Positions 45,344 through 53,570 of a DNA stretch of 64,000 nucleotides are shown piece by piece. The stretch spans positions 1-64,000 of the forward strand of contig PCXZ01000032.1 of NCBI GenBank assembly GCA_002762985.1, read 5' to 3'. The translations under genes were made by a program, and so were the position numbers. The stretch's first letter is position 1; each line of letters opens with the position of its first letter. The notes beneath the pieces were generated by a model. That model ran no database searches and was not told the origin of the DNA. It saw only the letters and a program-made list of their open reading frames with translations. This stretch comes from Candidatus Woesearchaeota archaeon CG10_big_fil_rev_8_21_14_0_10_44_13 (GTDB taxonomy: Archaea > Nanobdellota > Nanobdellia > Woesearchaeales > UBA12501).

Positions 45344-46129
45344 GTGAATTCTTTTAAGTATAAGGGCATAAAAAATAAGAAAGGCATGGATAAGTTGATG
45401 GAGGTAATCCTTGTTTCAGTGGCCCTGCTCGGGATGATATTCATCATCTGGATCATAACAAGGTCTGATGTGAACAAGGCAGCAGGCATTGTGCCGTGTT
45501 TCTCCCCTACTGAAGAAGCGCACTGCCTGGGGACTGTTGATGATTGCACGAAATCCGGCGGCAACCTGTTCAAGGTTGGCACATGCCCCACAAAAGATAA
45601 CCCTGTCTGCTGCATAGGCGGTTCTGGCAAACCTTCCAGCAGCCCTGCTGTCGCTACAACAAGTCCAGATCAGGCTGCGCCGACAACAGCAACAACGCCT
45701 TCAGAAGCCCCACAACTGAAGGGAACGATGCAATTCTTCTGCAAATGCAAGATTGAGAATGGCTACCTGGTCGGGCCGAACTGGCTCAGTTCAATAGTGA
45801 GTTTTGCCCTCAGTTTCAATAAGATGGACATGGCTGATATTAAGAAAGGCAATACTGACTTCAAGTCTAAAAAGGATGCAGAATATGAGATACAGGCCAG
45901 AGGCACAGATGATGTGAAATACTGCAGGATATCCGTTGTTGGCCAGAATTATGATGCAGAAGGCGCCTGCAGCAAGGATAACGGGCCCAGCGTCAAGGTT
46001 AAATTCGCAAAAGAAGGGGATTATGATGTAAACCTCTTCGGATATGACAAGAAGGGAGGTACAAGGGCAGCGTCTGCTGTTGTTGATATCAAGATTGAGA
46101 GTGCTACGGGCAGCGTGGCCGTATCATAA
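45344..46129 (+). CDS. Pilin-like protein with CC cysteine module and beta domain, GTG start
   Basis: 261 residues. The GTG at 45344 is chosen because GAGGTG (45334-45339) lies 4 nt upstream; the alternative ATG at 45386 lacks one and would remove the KKGM motif. KKGM (12-15) precedes a hydrophobic helix (about 19-39). A Cys module ending NPVCCIGG follows, then a Ser/Thr/Pro-rich linker (about 88-125) that would suit O-glycosylation, and a C-terminal PKD/Ig-like domain (RGTDDVKYCRISVVG to FAKEGDYDVNLFG). Confidence 0.78.
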   Translation: MNSFKYKGIKNKKGMDKLMEVILVSVALLGMIFIIWIITRSDVNKAAGIVPCFSPTEEAHCLGTVDDCTKSGGNLFKVGTCPTKDNPVCCIGGSGKPSSSPAVATTSPDQAAPTTATTPSEAPQLKGTMQFFCKCKIENGYLVGPNWLSSIVSFALSFNKMDMADIKKGNTDFKSKKDAEYEIQARGTDDVKYCRISVVGQNYDAEGACSKDNGPSVKVKFAKEGDYDVNLFGYDKKGGTRAASAVVDIKIESATGSVAVS

Positions 46130-46206
46130 GATAAGATGAAGATATAAAGAGATACCATGATATGATTGGATTATCATGTGATAAAAGATATATCAAAGGT
46201 GAAATC

Positions 46207-46503
46207 ATGGATGGAAAGAAAGGAATGGAGCTTTCATTGAACGTCATCATTGTGGCCATAGTGCTGTTCATAGTGATGATAATACTTGTGGCATTGTTTA
46301 CTGGAAAGATGGGCGGCATACGGAAGTCCCTCAATAAGACCGAATCCCAGTACAGCCAGGACAAATGCCAGATCCCCGGCACAGACAGGGTATGTGTAAT
46401 AACCCAAAGCTCATGCGAGAACAGAGGAGGTTTTGTATATGAAGCCCCGCAAGGAGGCAAATGGTCAGATTGCTATCTTGGCCAGATATGCTGCTCGCAG
46501 TAA
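46207..46503 (+). CDS. Short pilin-like protein ending in CC
   Basis: 98 residues from the ATG at 46207, which follows AAGGTGAAATC. An earlier in-frame Met (46162) would add 15 residues and lacks a ribosome-binding site. KKGM (4-7) precedes a hydrophobic helix (11-31) and a head with six Cys ending GQICCSQ. Same plan as the 45004 product. Confidence 0.77.
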   Translation: MDGKKGMELSLNVIIVAIVLFIVMIILVALFTGKMGGIRKSLNKTESQYSQDKCQIPGTDRVCVITQSSCENRGGFVYEAPQGGKWSDCYLGQICCSQ

Positions 46504-46534
46504 ATGCAGTAAGGGATCGGATGAGGATTAAGCC

Positions 46535-46828
46535 ATGATAAAGAATAAGGAAAATAAGGCGCAAGACAAGGGATTCAGGAACAAGAAAGGGCAGAGCCTG
46601 ACTTTTTTCCTGAAGGTCCTTGCAGTGGCAGCAATAGTTGTCATAATAATCTTCATAACAAGCGATAGCTTCAAGAGAATATTCAAGGCTGAGACTGGCT
46701 GCGAGTCTGACGCTGCATTCGAGAGGAAATGTTCTTTGACGTGCAGTGAAGGCTGGTCTGTAGATAACACAAAGACGTGCAAGAGCCAGGGTGACACAGA
46801 AGTGAAGTGCTGTTACAGGGCAAAATAG
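46535..46828 (+). CDS. Short pilin-like protein ending in CC
   Basis: 97 residues. A 16-residue polar leader precedes KKGQ (17-20), then a hydrophobic helix (24-42) and a head with six Cys ending VKCCYRAK. Same plan as the products of 45004 and 46207. No close sequence identity among the three heads apart from the Cys pattern. Confidence 0.76.
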   Translation: MIKNKENKAQDKGFRNKKGQSLTFFLKVLAVAAIVVIIIFITSDSFKRIFKAETGCESDAAFERKCSLTCSEGWSVDNTKTCKSQGDTEVKCCYRAK

Positions 46829-46898
46829 AAGATGATATGATAAGATCATTCCGATAGGTTGCTCCAGAAAATACAGAAACTGATATCCGAGATCTAAA

Positions 46899-47726
46899 AT
46901 GGGTTCTTTTAGAGATAAAATCCTGAAAAATGGCAAAAAGGCCATGGTGATGAAGTATATAGTCTTTCTTGTGATCGCCCTAATCAGCCTTATCCTCGTT
47001 TTCAGTTTCCTTTACAAGCTATACTCAAAGACAATTGGGTTCAGCGGTGAGAAGAACTGCAGGAATTCCATAGTGCTCCAGGAAACCCTTGCTGATAAGA
47101 TGCCTACAACCAAATACACGAAACCCTGGCCGGCGACATGCAAGACAAAAGACAAGGTCAGTGAAGCAAAGACCGCTGAAGATGCCAAGAAAGACCTGGC
47201 TGAGATGATGTGGTGGTGCTGGTGGATGATGGGGGAAGGGGCGATAAGGCCCTTTGACAAGGATTGGTTCTCCGGAGGGAGGAAATGCTTCGTATGCTAC
47301 ACTGCGCAGTTCCCCTATCTGCAAGGACAGGTCAGCAGGCAGGGTTTCACCTCTTATCTGCGGGAAAAGGGCAAAGAAGGCGCGACCTATTATGATTATC
47401 TGAAATACAGCGAAGATAAGGTGATTGAAAACCCCATGACTGATGATATAGACAAGAAAGGCATTTATGCGATAGTCTATACTTCCCCTGCTGATCCGAC
47501 TTTCAGCCCTATCCTCGGCTGCCTTGGCATTGGCGCTATCGGGGCTTTGGGAGGGGGCATTGTGGCTGTTCCCAGCTATATCGGCTGCCTGGGGGCATCT
47601 GCAGTCGTGCAGGTCGTAGAATCCATGAAAGAGGATCTTGTGTATGTTGCTGATGTGAGCAAAAACAGCGCAAGCTGCTACGGGAGCTGGTACACTGGAG
47701 GGGAGAGGGTCCAAACAACAGAATAA
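46899..47726 (+). CDS. Pilin-like protein with CWWMMGEG motif (copy 1)
   Basis: 275 residues. KKAM (13-16) precedes a hydrophobic helix (19-40). The soluble part has PWPATCKTKD, then MMWWCWWMMGEG, KCFVCYTAQFP, YYDYLKYSEDKVIE and a Gly/Ala-rich hydrophobic segment (about 204-235), which may be membrane-active or buried. The same order occurs in the 48046 gene, so these are paralogues from a tandem duplication. I recognise no named family. The abundant Trp/Met and CxxC-like KCFVC could bind metal or form disulfides. Confidence 0.8.
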   Translation: MGSFRDKILKNGKKAMVMKYIVFLVIALISLILVFSFLYKLYSKTIGFSGEKNCRNSIVLQETLADKMPTTKYTKPWPATCKTKDKVSEAKTAEDAKKDLAEMMWWCWWMMGEGAIRPFDKDWFSGGRKCFVCYTAQFPYLQGQVSRQGFTSYLREKGKEGATYYDYLKYSEDKVIENPMTDDIDKKGIYAIVYTSPADPTFSPILGCLGIGAIGALGGGIVAVPSYIGCLGASAVVQVVESMKEDLVYVADVSKNSASCYGSWYTGGERVQTTE

Positions 47727-47739
47727 TATGGGATAAAGC

Positions 47740-48039
47740 ATGAATAAAGCCATAAAAACAGGATTGTTAAAACCAAAACATTTAAAATCAAGGCTTCTTA
47801 AATACTTAAAAATGGTGAAAAGAGGCAAAAACCAGGTAATAAAGGCATATTCTGCATTCAAAACCTCATTCAAAAAAATGATGGATTCTTCTTCATTTTC
47901 CAGGTCATTTTCCCCGTTTAGGTTTCATTTAAACATAAGAGCCCAGATGGAGAATTCGACAGTCGCGATAATAATCGCGGTAGTGATGATATTCATTGTG
48001 CTGGCATTGCTGATATTGAGGCTAAATGAATTCGCCTGA
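47740..48039 (+). CDS. Small pilin-like protein with unusually long leader
   Basis: 99 residues. A 66-residue very basic Ser/Phe/Lys-rich region comes before RAQM (67-70) and a hydrophobic helix (74-93); almost nothing follows the helix. If processed like a prepilin, the product is essentially just the helix. It sits between the two CWWMMGEG genes (14 bp and 7 bp gaps), so it is probably co-expressed with them. An internal start near the motif is possible. Confidence 0.65.
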   Translation: MNKAIKTGLLKPKHLKSRLLKYLKMVKRGKNQVIKAYSAFKTSFKKMMDSSSFSRSFSPFRFHLNIRAQMENSTVAIIIAVVMIFIVLALLILRLNEFA

Positions 48040-48045
48040 GATACC

Positions 48046-48942
48046 ATGAAGAATAAAAAATCATTCATTGAGTGGGAAGTGATGAAGATAATACTCATAC
48101 TTTTCTCATTCATATTGCTTTTTGCCTTCCTGTACAGGTTTTACTCCAAGTCTACAGAATTTGCCGGCGAGGAAGCCTGCCATGATTCCCTCGTGCTTAC
48201 GCAGACTCTTGCTGAGAAAGTTGCAACTGGCCAATATCTGAAGCCGTGGCCAGCCACGTGCAAGACAAAAGAAGTAGTGAGCAAAGCCACTGAAATTGAC
48301 CAGGCCAAGAAAGAGCTTGCAGAGAGGATGTCGTGGTGCTGGTGGATGATGGGTGAAGGGGTTATAAAGCCTTTTGACAAGGATTTTTTTGCCGGAGGCA
48401 AAAAATGCTATGTATGTTATACTATGCAGTTCCCTTTCCTGAAAGAACCTGTCAGCAGGCAGGATTTCATGTATTACCTGCAGCAGCAGGGAAAGGAAAA
48501 AATGACTTATTATGATTATCTGAAATATGGCGAAGACAAGGTGATAGAGAGTCCTTTGACTGATCCGATAGACAGCAAGAAGATATATGCAGTGGTATAC
48601 ACATCGCCATCTGATTTCACATTCAATTTCATCCTGACATGCCTGAAGCCTTCTTTAGAGGTCGGTGCTGGCGCTGCAACAACCGGTGCAGTTGTTTGCG
48701 GCACTGCAGGGGCAGTTGTGGCGGGTCCGCCAGGCGCTGCAGCAGGAGTATTATTCTGCGGGCTTACAGGGGCTGTCTGGGGTTCAATAGGCACGTATGC
48801 TTTATGCGCTCCGGCAAGCATAGTCACGCAGATCATTGAAAAGACCAAAGAGGACCTAGTGTATGTGACTGATGTCAACAGGGGGCAGGCAGGCTGCGAA
48901 GGCACATGGTACAAAGGTGTAGGAGAGGTCCAGACAGCATAG
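48046..48942 (+). CDS. Pilin-like protein with CWWMMGEG motif (copy 2)
   Basis: 298 residues, paralogue of the 46899 product. Shared blocks in the same order are the hydrophobic helix (about 13-32), PWPATCKTKE, MSWCWWMMGEG, PFDKDFFAGGKKCYVCY, QFPFLKEPVSRQDF, YYDYLKYGEDKVIE and IYAVVYTSPSD. The C-terminal hydrophobic Gly/Ala-rich segment is longer and more repetitive (about 200-255) than in copy 1. The leader has KKSF in place of KKAM. Function unknown. Confidence 0.8.
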   Translation: MKNKKSFIEWEVMKIILILFSFILLFAFLYRFYSKSTEFAGEEACHDSLVLTQTLAEKVATGQYLKPWPATCKTKEVVSKATEIDQAKKELAERMSWCWWMMGEGVIKPFDKDFFAGGKKCYVCYTMQFPFLKEPVSRQDFMYYLQQQGKEKMTYYDYLKYGEDKVIESPLTDPIDSKKIYAVVYTSPSDFTFNFILTCLKPSLEVGAGAATTGAVVCGTAGAVVAGPPGAAAGVLFCGLTGAVWGSIGTYALCAPASIVTQIIEKTKEDLVYVTDVNRGQAGCEGTWYKGVGEVQTA

Positions 48943-48990
48943 ATTTATAATAAATGAGGTCATAGAGCAATATCATTAAAAGGTGAGATC

Positions 48991-49290
48991 ATGAAAACTC
49001 TTATCAAAAAAGATGCCAGGAAGACGGTTTCAGATAACCCCCAATTTATGAGTCCCTTTTTTGGGAGAAGCCTTGGTGATATAAGGGTGGCTCTAAAAAC
49101 AATGATGCTCTCAATCCCTCATGCAAAAAAAGGGGAGGAGATGGTTTCTCCGAGGCTGCTCGAATACATCATAGGTGCATTAGGGATGATTGCGATAATA
49201 GTCTTGATATATATGGTCTTCAAACCTGAAAATGCGGCCCAAGTGGCATCAAGCTGCGTCACGCAGTATATAGGGCCTAAATTCACTTAA
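48991..49290 (+). CDS. Small pilin-like protein with long leader
   Basis: 99 residues. AAGGTGAG upstream supports the ATG at 48991. A 45-residue polar leader is followed by KKGE (46-49) and a hydrophobic helix (58-77), with a short tail holding one Cys. It follows copy 2 of the CWWMMGEG gene just as the 47740 gene follows copy 1, so a two-gene unit appears to have been duplicated. Confidence 0.66.
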   Translation: MKTLIKKDARKTVSDNPQFMSPFFGRSLGDIRVALKTMMLSIPHAKKGEEMVSPRLLEYIIGALGMIAIIVLIYMVFKPENAAQVASSCVTQYIGPKFT

Positions 49291-49366
49291 CATGCGGGCA
49301 TATATCAATAGCCCATATCCCAAAAAATTTATCGAAAAAAGGCATTCAGACATTCAAGGTGAGCAC

Positions 49367-50188
49367 ATGAAAAAAAAATCGATGGCGATCTCAACAACAT
49401 TCTACATGATAATAATGCTTGCTCTGCTGCTTGTGCTCACATTCATCTATTTCGGCGGCACAGGCTTCTTCCAGAAGATATACAAACTGACAGACAAGCT
49501 GGGCCTGACGAAGCTTGCAAAGGATGTCGAGGAAAAAGAGAAAAACATAACTGAAAGCAGGGAAAAATTAAGCCCCGAGGAACAGAGGGCTGAAGAGCAG
49601 ATAAAATCCGTCGTCGATAAGATCGTCCAGGGCATACAATCCTGCCTTGCCGGACCAAACTGCGTATGCAGGATAGACGGCCAGCAGATACCTGAAGGAT
49701 ATGTCATAAGGTTCCTGAATGCCCCTGCTGAAAAAACGGTCTATGTAAGCGTATTCAGGTTCAAGGAGAGGGGCTGGTACCAGGCTAATTATGACGAGAA
49801 TTACCAGGGCCAGACAGGAGTGCATTTTGTCTATGGCACAAATTACAATCTGGATAATACCCAATCATGCATTGTCATAGACCTTGAAGAGCACTATCTT
49901 GACGGGGATGATGATGTGGACCATATACAGTTAAGGGATCCTGAAGCAGGCATGATACAGCTTTTCTGGGAAGGAGACAGGTACAGGGCGACTGAATCAG
50001 TCAGTCCTGGCGTGGTATATAATAGTGAGAGGGATTATGATGTGTATGGCGCTGGCAGCTACAGCCTCAACTCGATATACAAGGCAAAGGATGGAAGATT
50101 CTGCTTTTTCGCAGAAAGATTCGTCGATGAAGACACTGATCTTGTAGACCGCATAGTCTGCGGCAAGAGCGAAGAGCAGCCCAGTTAG
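49367..50188 (+). CDS. Pilin-like anchored protein with coiled-coil stalk
   Basis: 273 residues from the ATG at 49367 (AAGGTGAG upstream); an earlier Met at 49292 has no such signal. KKSM (3-6) precedes a hydrophobic helix (10-30). A charged helical region follows (about 45-95, KDVEEKEKNITESREKLSPE), probably a stalk, then a beta-rich head with three or four Cys (CLAGPNCVCRIDGQQIP, FCFFAERF). The domain is not one I recognise. Confidence 0.76.
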   Translation: MKKKSMAISTTFYMIIMLALLLVLTFIYFGGTGFFQKIYKLTDKLGLTKLAKDVEEKEKNITESREKLSPEEQRAEEQIKSVVDKIVQGIQSCLAGPNCVCRIDGQQIPEGYVIRFLNAPAEKTVYVSVFRFKERGWYQANYDENYQGQTGVHFVYGTNYNLDNTQSCIVIDLEEHYLDGDDDVDHIQLRDPEAGMIQLFWEGDRYRATESVSPGVVYNSERDYDVYGAGSYSLNSIYKAKDGRFCFFAERFVDEDTDLVDRIVCGKSEEQPS

Positions 50189-50199
50189 GAGGTGGAATA

Positions 50200-50610
50200 A
50201 TGACAGAAGCATATAGAAAAAATAAAGGAAGATTCAAAGAGAATAAGAAGGCCCAAAGTTCGACTACTTTCCTGAAAGTCCTGCTCGAGGCAGTTGTAGT
50301 CCTTGTTGTAATAGGGGTATTTTTGTATGGGATGTACCTTAAATCAGCAAAGAGAAGCATTAATCCATTATTAGACAAAATAGGCACAGAAATCGAGAAA
50401 GTGGATCCTCTCGCACAGAGCGAAGATGATTATGACCAGGATGGGGTGCCTAATAATGCAGATAAATGCTGCAGCTGCGACAGGATAGGCAGGACAGGAG
50501 TCATAAATGACCCGGCGCTGGATCCCACAAAAACAAGGATGGGTTGCGCAGAAGGACAGCAGCCAAGCAGCTGCCCGACATCGCCTTGCCAGACTGTTTT
50601 GGTCTCATGA
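50200..50610 (+). CDS. Short pilin-like protein with Ca-motif and Cys-rich head
   Basis: 136 residues. GGAGGTGG, 8 nt before the ATG, supports the start. KKAQ (16-19) precedes a hydrophobic helix (25-45). The head has a thrombospondin-type-3-like Ca motif (DDYDQDGVPNNADKC) and seven Cys. This links it to the Ca-binding repeats of the giant proteins. Confidence 0.77.
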   Translation: MTEAYRKNKGRFKENKKAQSSTTFLKVLLEAVVVLVVIGVFLYGMYLKSAKRSINPLLDKIGTEIEKVDPLAQSEDDYDQDGVPNNADKCCSCDRIGRTGVINDPALDPTKTRMGCAEGQQPSSCPTSPCQTVLVS

Positions 50611-50676
50611 CCGCAGGTTTGTGAGTATATAAGACAGTATGAGACAGGATATTAAATAAGATACCAAAAAAGAAAA

Positions 50677-51612
50677 ATGAAGAAAAAAGCGCTTATAGGC
50701 TTCGTAGTCGTGCTTGTGCTGACGCTTACCTTGGCAGGGCTCACTATGTACAAGGTTGCAGAGATATTCGGCCTGCATCAGACCCAGAAGGCCATGGATT
50801 CCTTCTATAGATTTGTATATAAGGTGAATGACAGCTCTGTCAGGCCTGTAGGGACAAAGGAATCAACTGCATTATACGTCGATGAGAAGAGCACCATACT
50901 GGGTTTCAGCAAGAATTCCAAAGAGATTTTCATCCCAACGGGCATAAACCATCACAGCCCCCGGCCCCCCGAATGCATTGCGGGAAATGCGTGCATATGC
51001 CTCTGCAGGGATTATGACTGGAGGATAGACTTCAGTAAATATGAGTATTATTTCGGCATGGAATTCCTGCCGATAAGGTGCAGGGAAAGCTTCATCTGCG
51101 AAAATTTTCAAGATTTTGATTTCCCCCAGAAGATGACAAAAGAGGATTTCGGGATGGATATAGAGATGGAAGGGGGATTCATAATCGCAAGGAACTTCAT
51201 GCTCGGAGACCAGAAGATAGAGGCAAGATTGACAGGAATCTACATAACAAATGAAGCGCCCGGCCTTGTGAGCGTTTCATACAATGTGGAAGGGGTCTCA
51301 AAGGAAACCCTGCAGAGGCAGAACGAGAGGGATGAGACCGGAAAAATGATGTGGGAGGCGAATACTGCTTTCACGAACAAGCAATGGGATACAGCCATAC
51401 AGAAATATGATGAGATCATAAGCAAAGGTTATCTTAGCTATCTTTCAGAAGGCTCCAAGGAGCAGGTATACCTATTCAGGGCAATGTGCTATTACAACAA
51501 GCATGACAGGGAGAATACATTAGAGGCAATGGATGAAGCCTTGAACCACACAGAAGATGACACATTAAAGAAGATGATAAGGGAGAAAATGGCTGAAGCA
51601 GAGACATGGTAA
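50677..51612 (+). CDS. Membrane-anchored protein with C-terminal TPR-like repeats
   Basis: 311 residues. One N-terminal hydrophobic helix (about 5-24) is followed by a domain with paired Cys (CIAGNACICLC, RCRESFICENF). The C-terminal 90 residues are helical, with TPR-like spacing (MWEANTAFTNKQWDTAIQKY and YLFRAMCYYNKHDRENTLEA). TPRs usually hold protein partners, so this may be an assembly or scaffold component. It is the last gene before the 51781 regulator, which lies after a 168-bp AT-rich gap. Confidence 0.76.
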   Translation: MKKKALIGFVVVLVLTLTLAGLTMYKVAEIFGLHQTQKAMDSFYRFVYKVNDSSVRPVGTKESTALYVDEKSTILGFSKNSKEIFIPTGINHHSPRPPECIAGNACICLCRDYDWRIDFSKYEYYFGMEFLPIRCRESFICENFQDFDFPQKMTKEDFGMDIEMEGGFIIARNFMLGDQKIEARLTGIYITNEAPGLVSVSYNVEGVSKETLQRQNERDETGKMMWEANTAFTNKQWDTAIQKYDEIISKGYLSYLSEGSKEQVYLFRAMCYYNKHDRENTLEAMDEALNHTEDDTLKKMIREKMAEAETW

Positions 51613-51692
51613 GATATATCAGGGGTTAGTTCTTTGTCAAGAGTTAGTTGAGGCATAGGGTTGGATAAGTTGGGCATTGATTATGTTTTTTT

Positions 51693-51782
51693 TATAGAAC
51701 AATTGTATTTTTAATAACATAACTTACATTTTATATATAAAATAGTAAACTATATATAGAACAAATGTTTTATATATAAAAT
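51693..51782 (+). promoter_or_regulatory. Repeat-rich promoter/operator of the 51781 regulator
   Basis: Two kinds of site alternate. TATAGAACAA(T/A)TGT is at 51693 and 51755, 62 bp apart. TTTTATATATAAAAT is at 51729-51743 and again at 51768-51782, 39 bp apart, the second copy including the first two bases of the ATG. The first copy is part of a 16-bp perfect palindrome and could be the TATA box. The second would place a bound protein over the start codon. This looks like autorepression. Confidence 0.55.
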
Positions 51783-52194
51783 GCTTGAAAAGTATGCCTT
51801 GTGGAAGGTCATTGAAGTTCTTGTAAAAGGGGAAGAGGAATATTCTGTAAGGCAGATGTCAAGGACTGCAGGCATAGGCGCAGGGACTGCAAAAGCGTGC
51901 CTTGATTACATGCATGAAAACGGGATTATAAAGAAGAAAGTGATAGGCAATATCTACCAATATTCCCTGGATCTTGCGAATCCTGCTGCAAGGCAGATAA
52001 AGAATGCGTATTTCGCAAAGGAATTGCTCCAGAAGGCCGGCCCTAAGACATGGATCTGCTCCAATGAGAAAGAGGTTGTCGTTGTCACGACAATGGAATC
52101 GTTGAAGATTGAGGGGATAAGAATCATAAAAACAAATGAGCATGATTTCGAAAGCCTGAAAAAAAGCTATCTCGACATAATCACGATAAGATGA
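51781..52194 (+). CDS. Winged-helix transcriptional regulator
   Basis: 137 residues with an N-terminal winged helix (about 5-62: YSVRQMSRTAGIGAGTAKAC, NGIIKKKVIGNIYQYSL) and a short alpha/beta C-terminal domain (EVVVVTTMESL). The wHTH parallels that of the 28665 product, but this protein is shorter. The ATG is flush with an AT-rich repeat, so the leader is very short. It probably represses itself and the following wall-hydrolase genes. Confidence 0.8.
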   Translation: MLEKYALWKVIEVLVKGEEEYSVRQMSRTAGIGAGTAKACLDYMHENGIIKKKVIGNIYQYSLDLANPAARQIKNAYFAKELLQKAGPKTWICSNEKEVVVVTTMESLKIEGIRIIKTNEHDFESLKKSYLDIITIR

Positions 52195-52277
52195 GAGGAC
52201 ATTAACACTGGCTTGAGCAACAGGCACGATTAAATGCGCAAAAGTAAATATACCAAAGAGCGTAAAAAAGAGCATAA

Positions 52278-53513
52278 ATGAAAATAAAAAAGAGGCATGG
52301 AAAGAGAACAGTTACTTCTAGTCTTGAGACTGGCACAAGTAGAAGTGGGGCATATAATATGCATTCCTCCAGGATAAGATATAAAAAAGCGATGGAATCC
52401 ACAACCATGGTCTTTTATTATGCGGCCTGCCTTTTTTTCGCTTTTTTCGTCATATTCACATATATGAGGATAGCTTACACTGGCGCAAAAAGCACTAAAT
52501 TCAATATGGAATTCTTTGTGAATGATGTCGGATTGATGACTGATTCATTATCTGCTGTCCCTGGCGACGTTGACTACGATTATAAAAAAAGCCCGTCCAA
52601 GTTCATATTCGATTTCAGGGAGAGTGCCCTCTACGTCTATACTCCTATCGAGACCGCTAATGTAAAACTAAACAAAGAGGGCATAAGCGACACATGGTCT
52701 TCATATAACCTGTTGTTCGAGGCAGGGAAGCCGTTTGTCAAAAAATTCACTTTCCCGCCGATAATCTCGTTCAGGAAAAAGGGCAGCATGCTTGAAATAT
52801 CCTCTTCAGGTGTGTTCAATGACAGGGAATTCTGCCCCATCATGGATACCTATTCGGACTTGAAACAGGCCAATATAACTATAGAACCCGGCCATTATAT
52901 GTCAGAGCCTGGCTATGTGAGCGGAAACCAGAAAGAGTTCCAGCTCACAGAAGCGATAGCAGAAAGCATAGCTGTGCTGTGCAGGAGCCATTCGATGAAC
53001 TGCAAGATACTCAGACAGGGCACTATGGCTGAAAAGGTTGCAGAGATGAACACAGAACCCAAGCCGAATATGGCCATAAGCCTGCATATAGGGGATTACC
53101 AGAATCCTGATGACAACCCATTCAGGGCAATGTATATCTTCAGCTCTTCAAAAAGCGAGAAGCTCGCGTGCCTCATATCGAACAAGTTCAGGGAGGATTA
53201 CATCGTCCTGGAGAGCGAGAAGATAGTCCCATTGCTGAAATATTCCCAGGATTATGCCTCGATCTTATCTGAAAATGCGCCTTCAGTTGTCCTTGAGATC
53301 GGCAACATCAGGAATATTATGGGCTTCGACCAGGACGAGGACATAAACAAGATTGCTGCGATAATAGTGAGCGGCATCGAGGAATACTACAAGAAAGAGG
53401 CAGTCAGCGCTGAAGGGGAAGAGGAATTCGAGGAGCTGAATAAGGAGATGAAAGGCGCTAAGGAAATGCCTGCAGATGGCGACAAGAGCAAGGTGAAGGT
53501 CATTACAAGGTAG
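52278..53513 (+). CDS. Anchored Amidase_3-like protein, catalytic residues kept
   Basis: 411 residues. KKAM (37-40) precedes a hydrophobic helix (about 45-63), the prepilin-like layout of the block. The region 199-370 has the order of an N-acetylmuramoyl-L-alanine amidase of the Amidase_3 type: IEPGHY (H206), QKEFQLTEA (E220), SLHIGD (H270) and VVLEIGN (E340), matching the zinc ligands and catalytic Glu, although the wider sequence is divergent. It could cut the amide between MurNAc and L-Ala, or a similar bond. The end is acidic/lysine-rich. Divergence makes real activity uncertain. Confidence 0.7.
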   Translation: MKIKKRHGKRTVTSSLETGTSRSGAYNMHSSRIRYKKAMESTTMVFYYAACLFFAFFVIFTYMRIAYTGAKSTKFNMEFFVNDVGLMTDSLSAVPGDVDYDYKKSPSKFIFDFRESALYVYTPIETANVKLNKEGISDTWSSYNLLFEAGKPFVKKFTFPPIISFRKKGSMLEISSSGVFNDREFCPIMDTYSDLKQANITIEPGHYMSEPGYVSGNQKEFQLTEAIAESIAVLCRSHSMNCKILRQGTMAEKVAEMNTEPKPNMAISLHIGDYQNPDDNPFRAMYIFSSSKSEKLACLISNKFREDYIVLESEKIVPLLKYSQDYASILSENAPSVVLEIGNIRNIMGFDQDEDINKIAAIIVSGIEEYYKKEAVSAEGEEEFEELNKEMKGAKEMPADGDKSKVKVITR

Positions 53514-53570
53514 AATCCAAGAAGGATTATCAAAAGCAATTATCCAAAAAAATACAAAACATGAGAGAGG

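Noticed and set aside
47025-47873. 282-codon open frame on the minus strand
   Set aside because: It is fully antisense to the CWWMMGEG gene at 46899, whose protein has a conserved paralogue; the minus product is low complexity with no recognisable domain.
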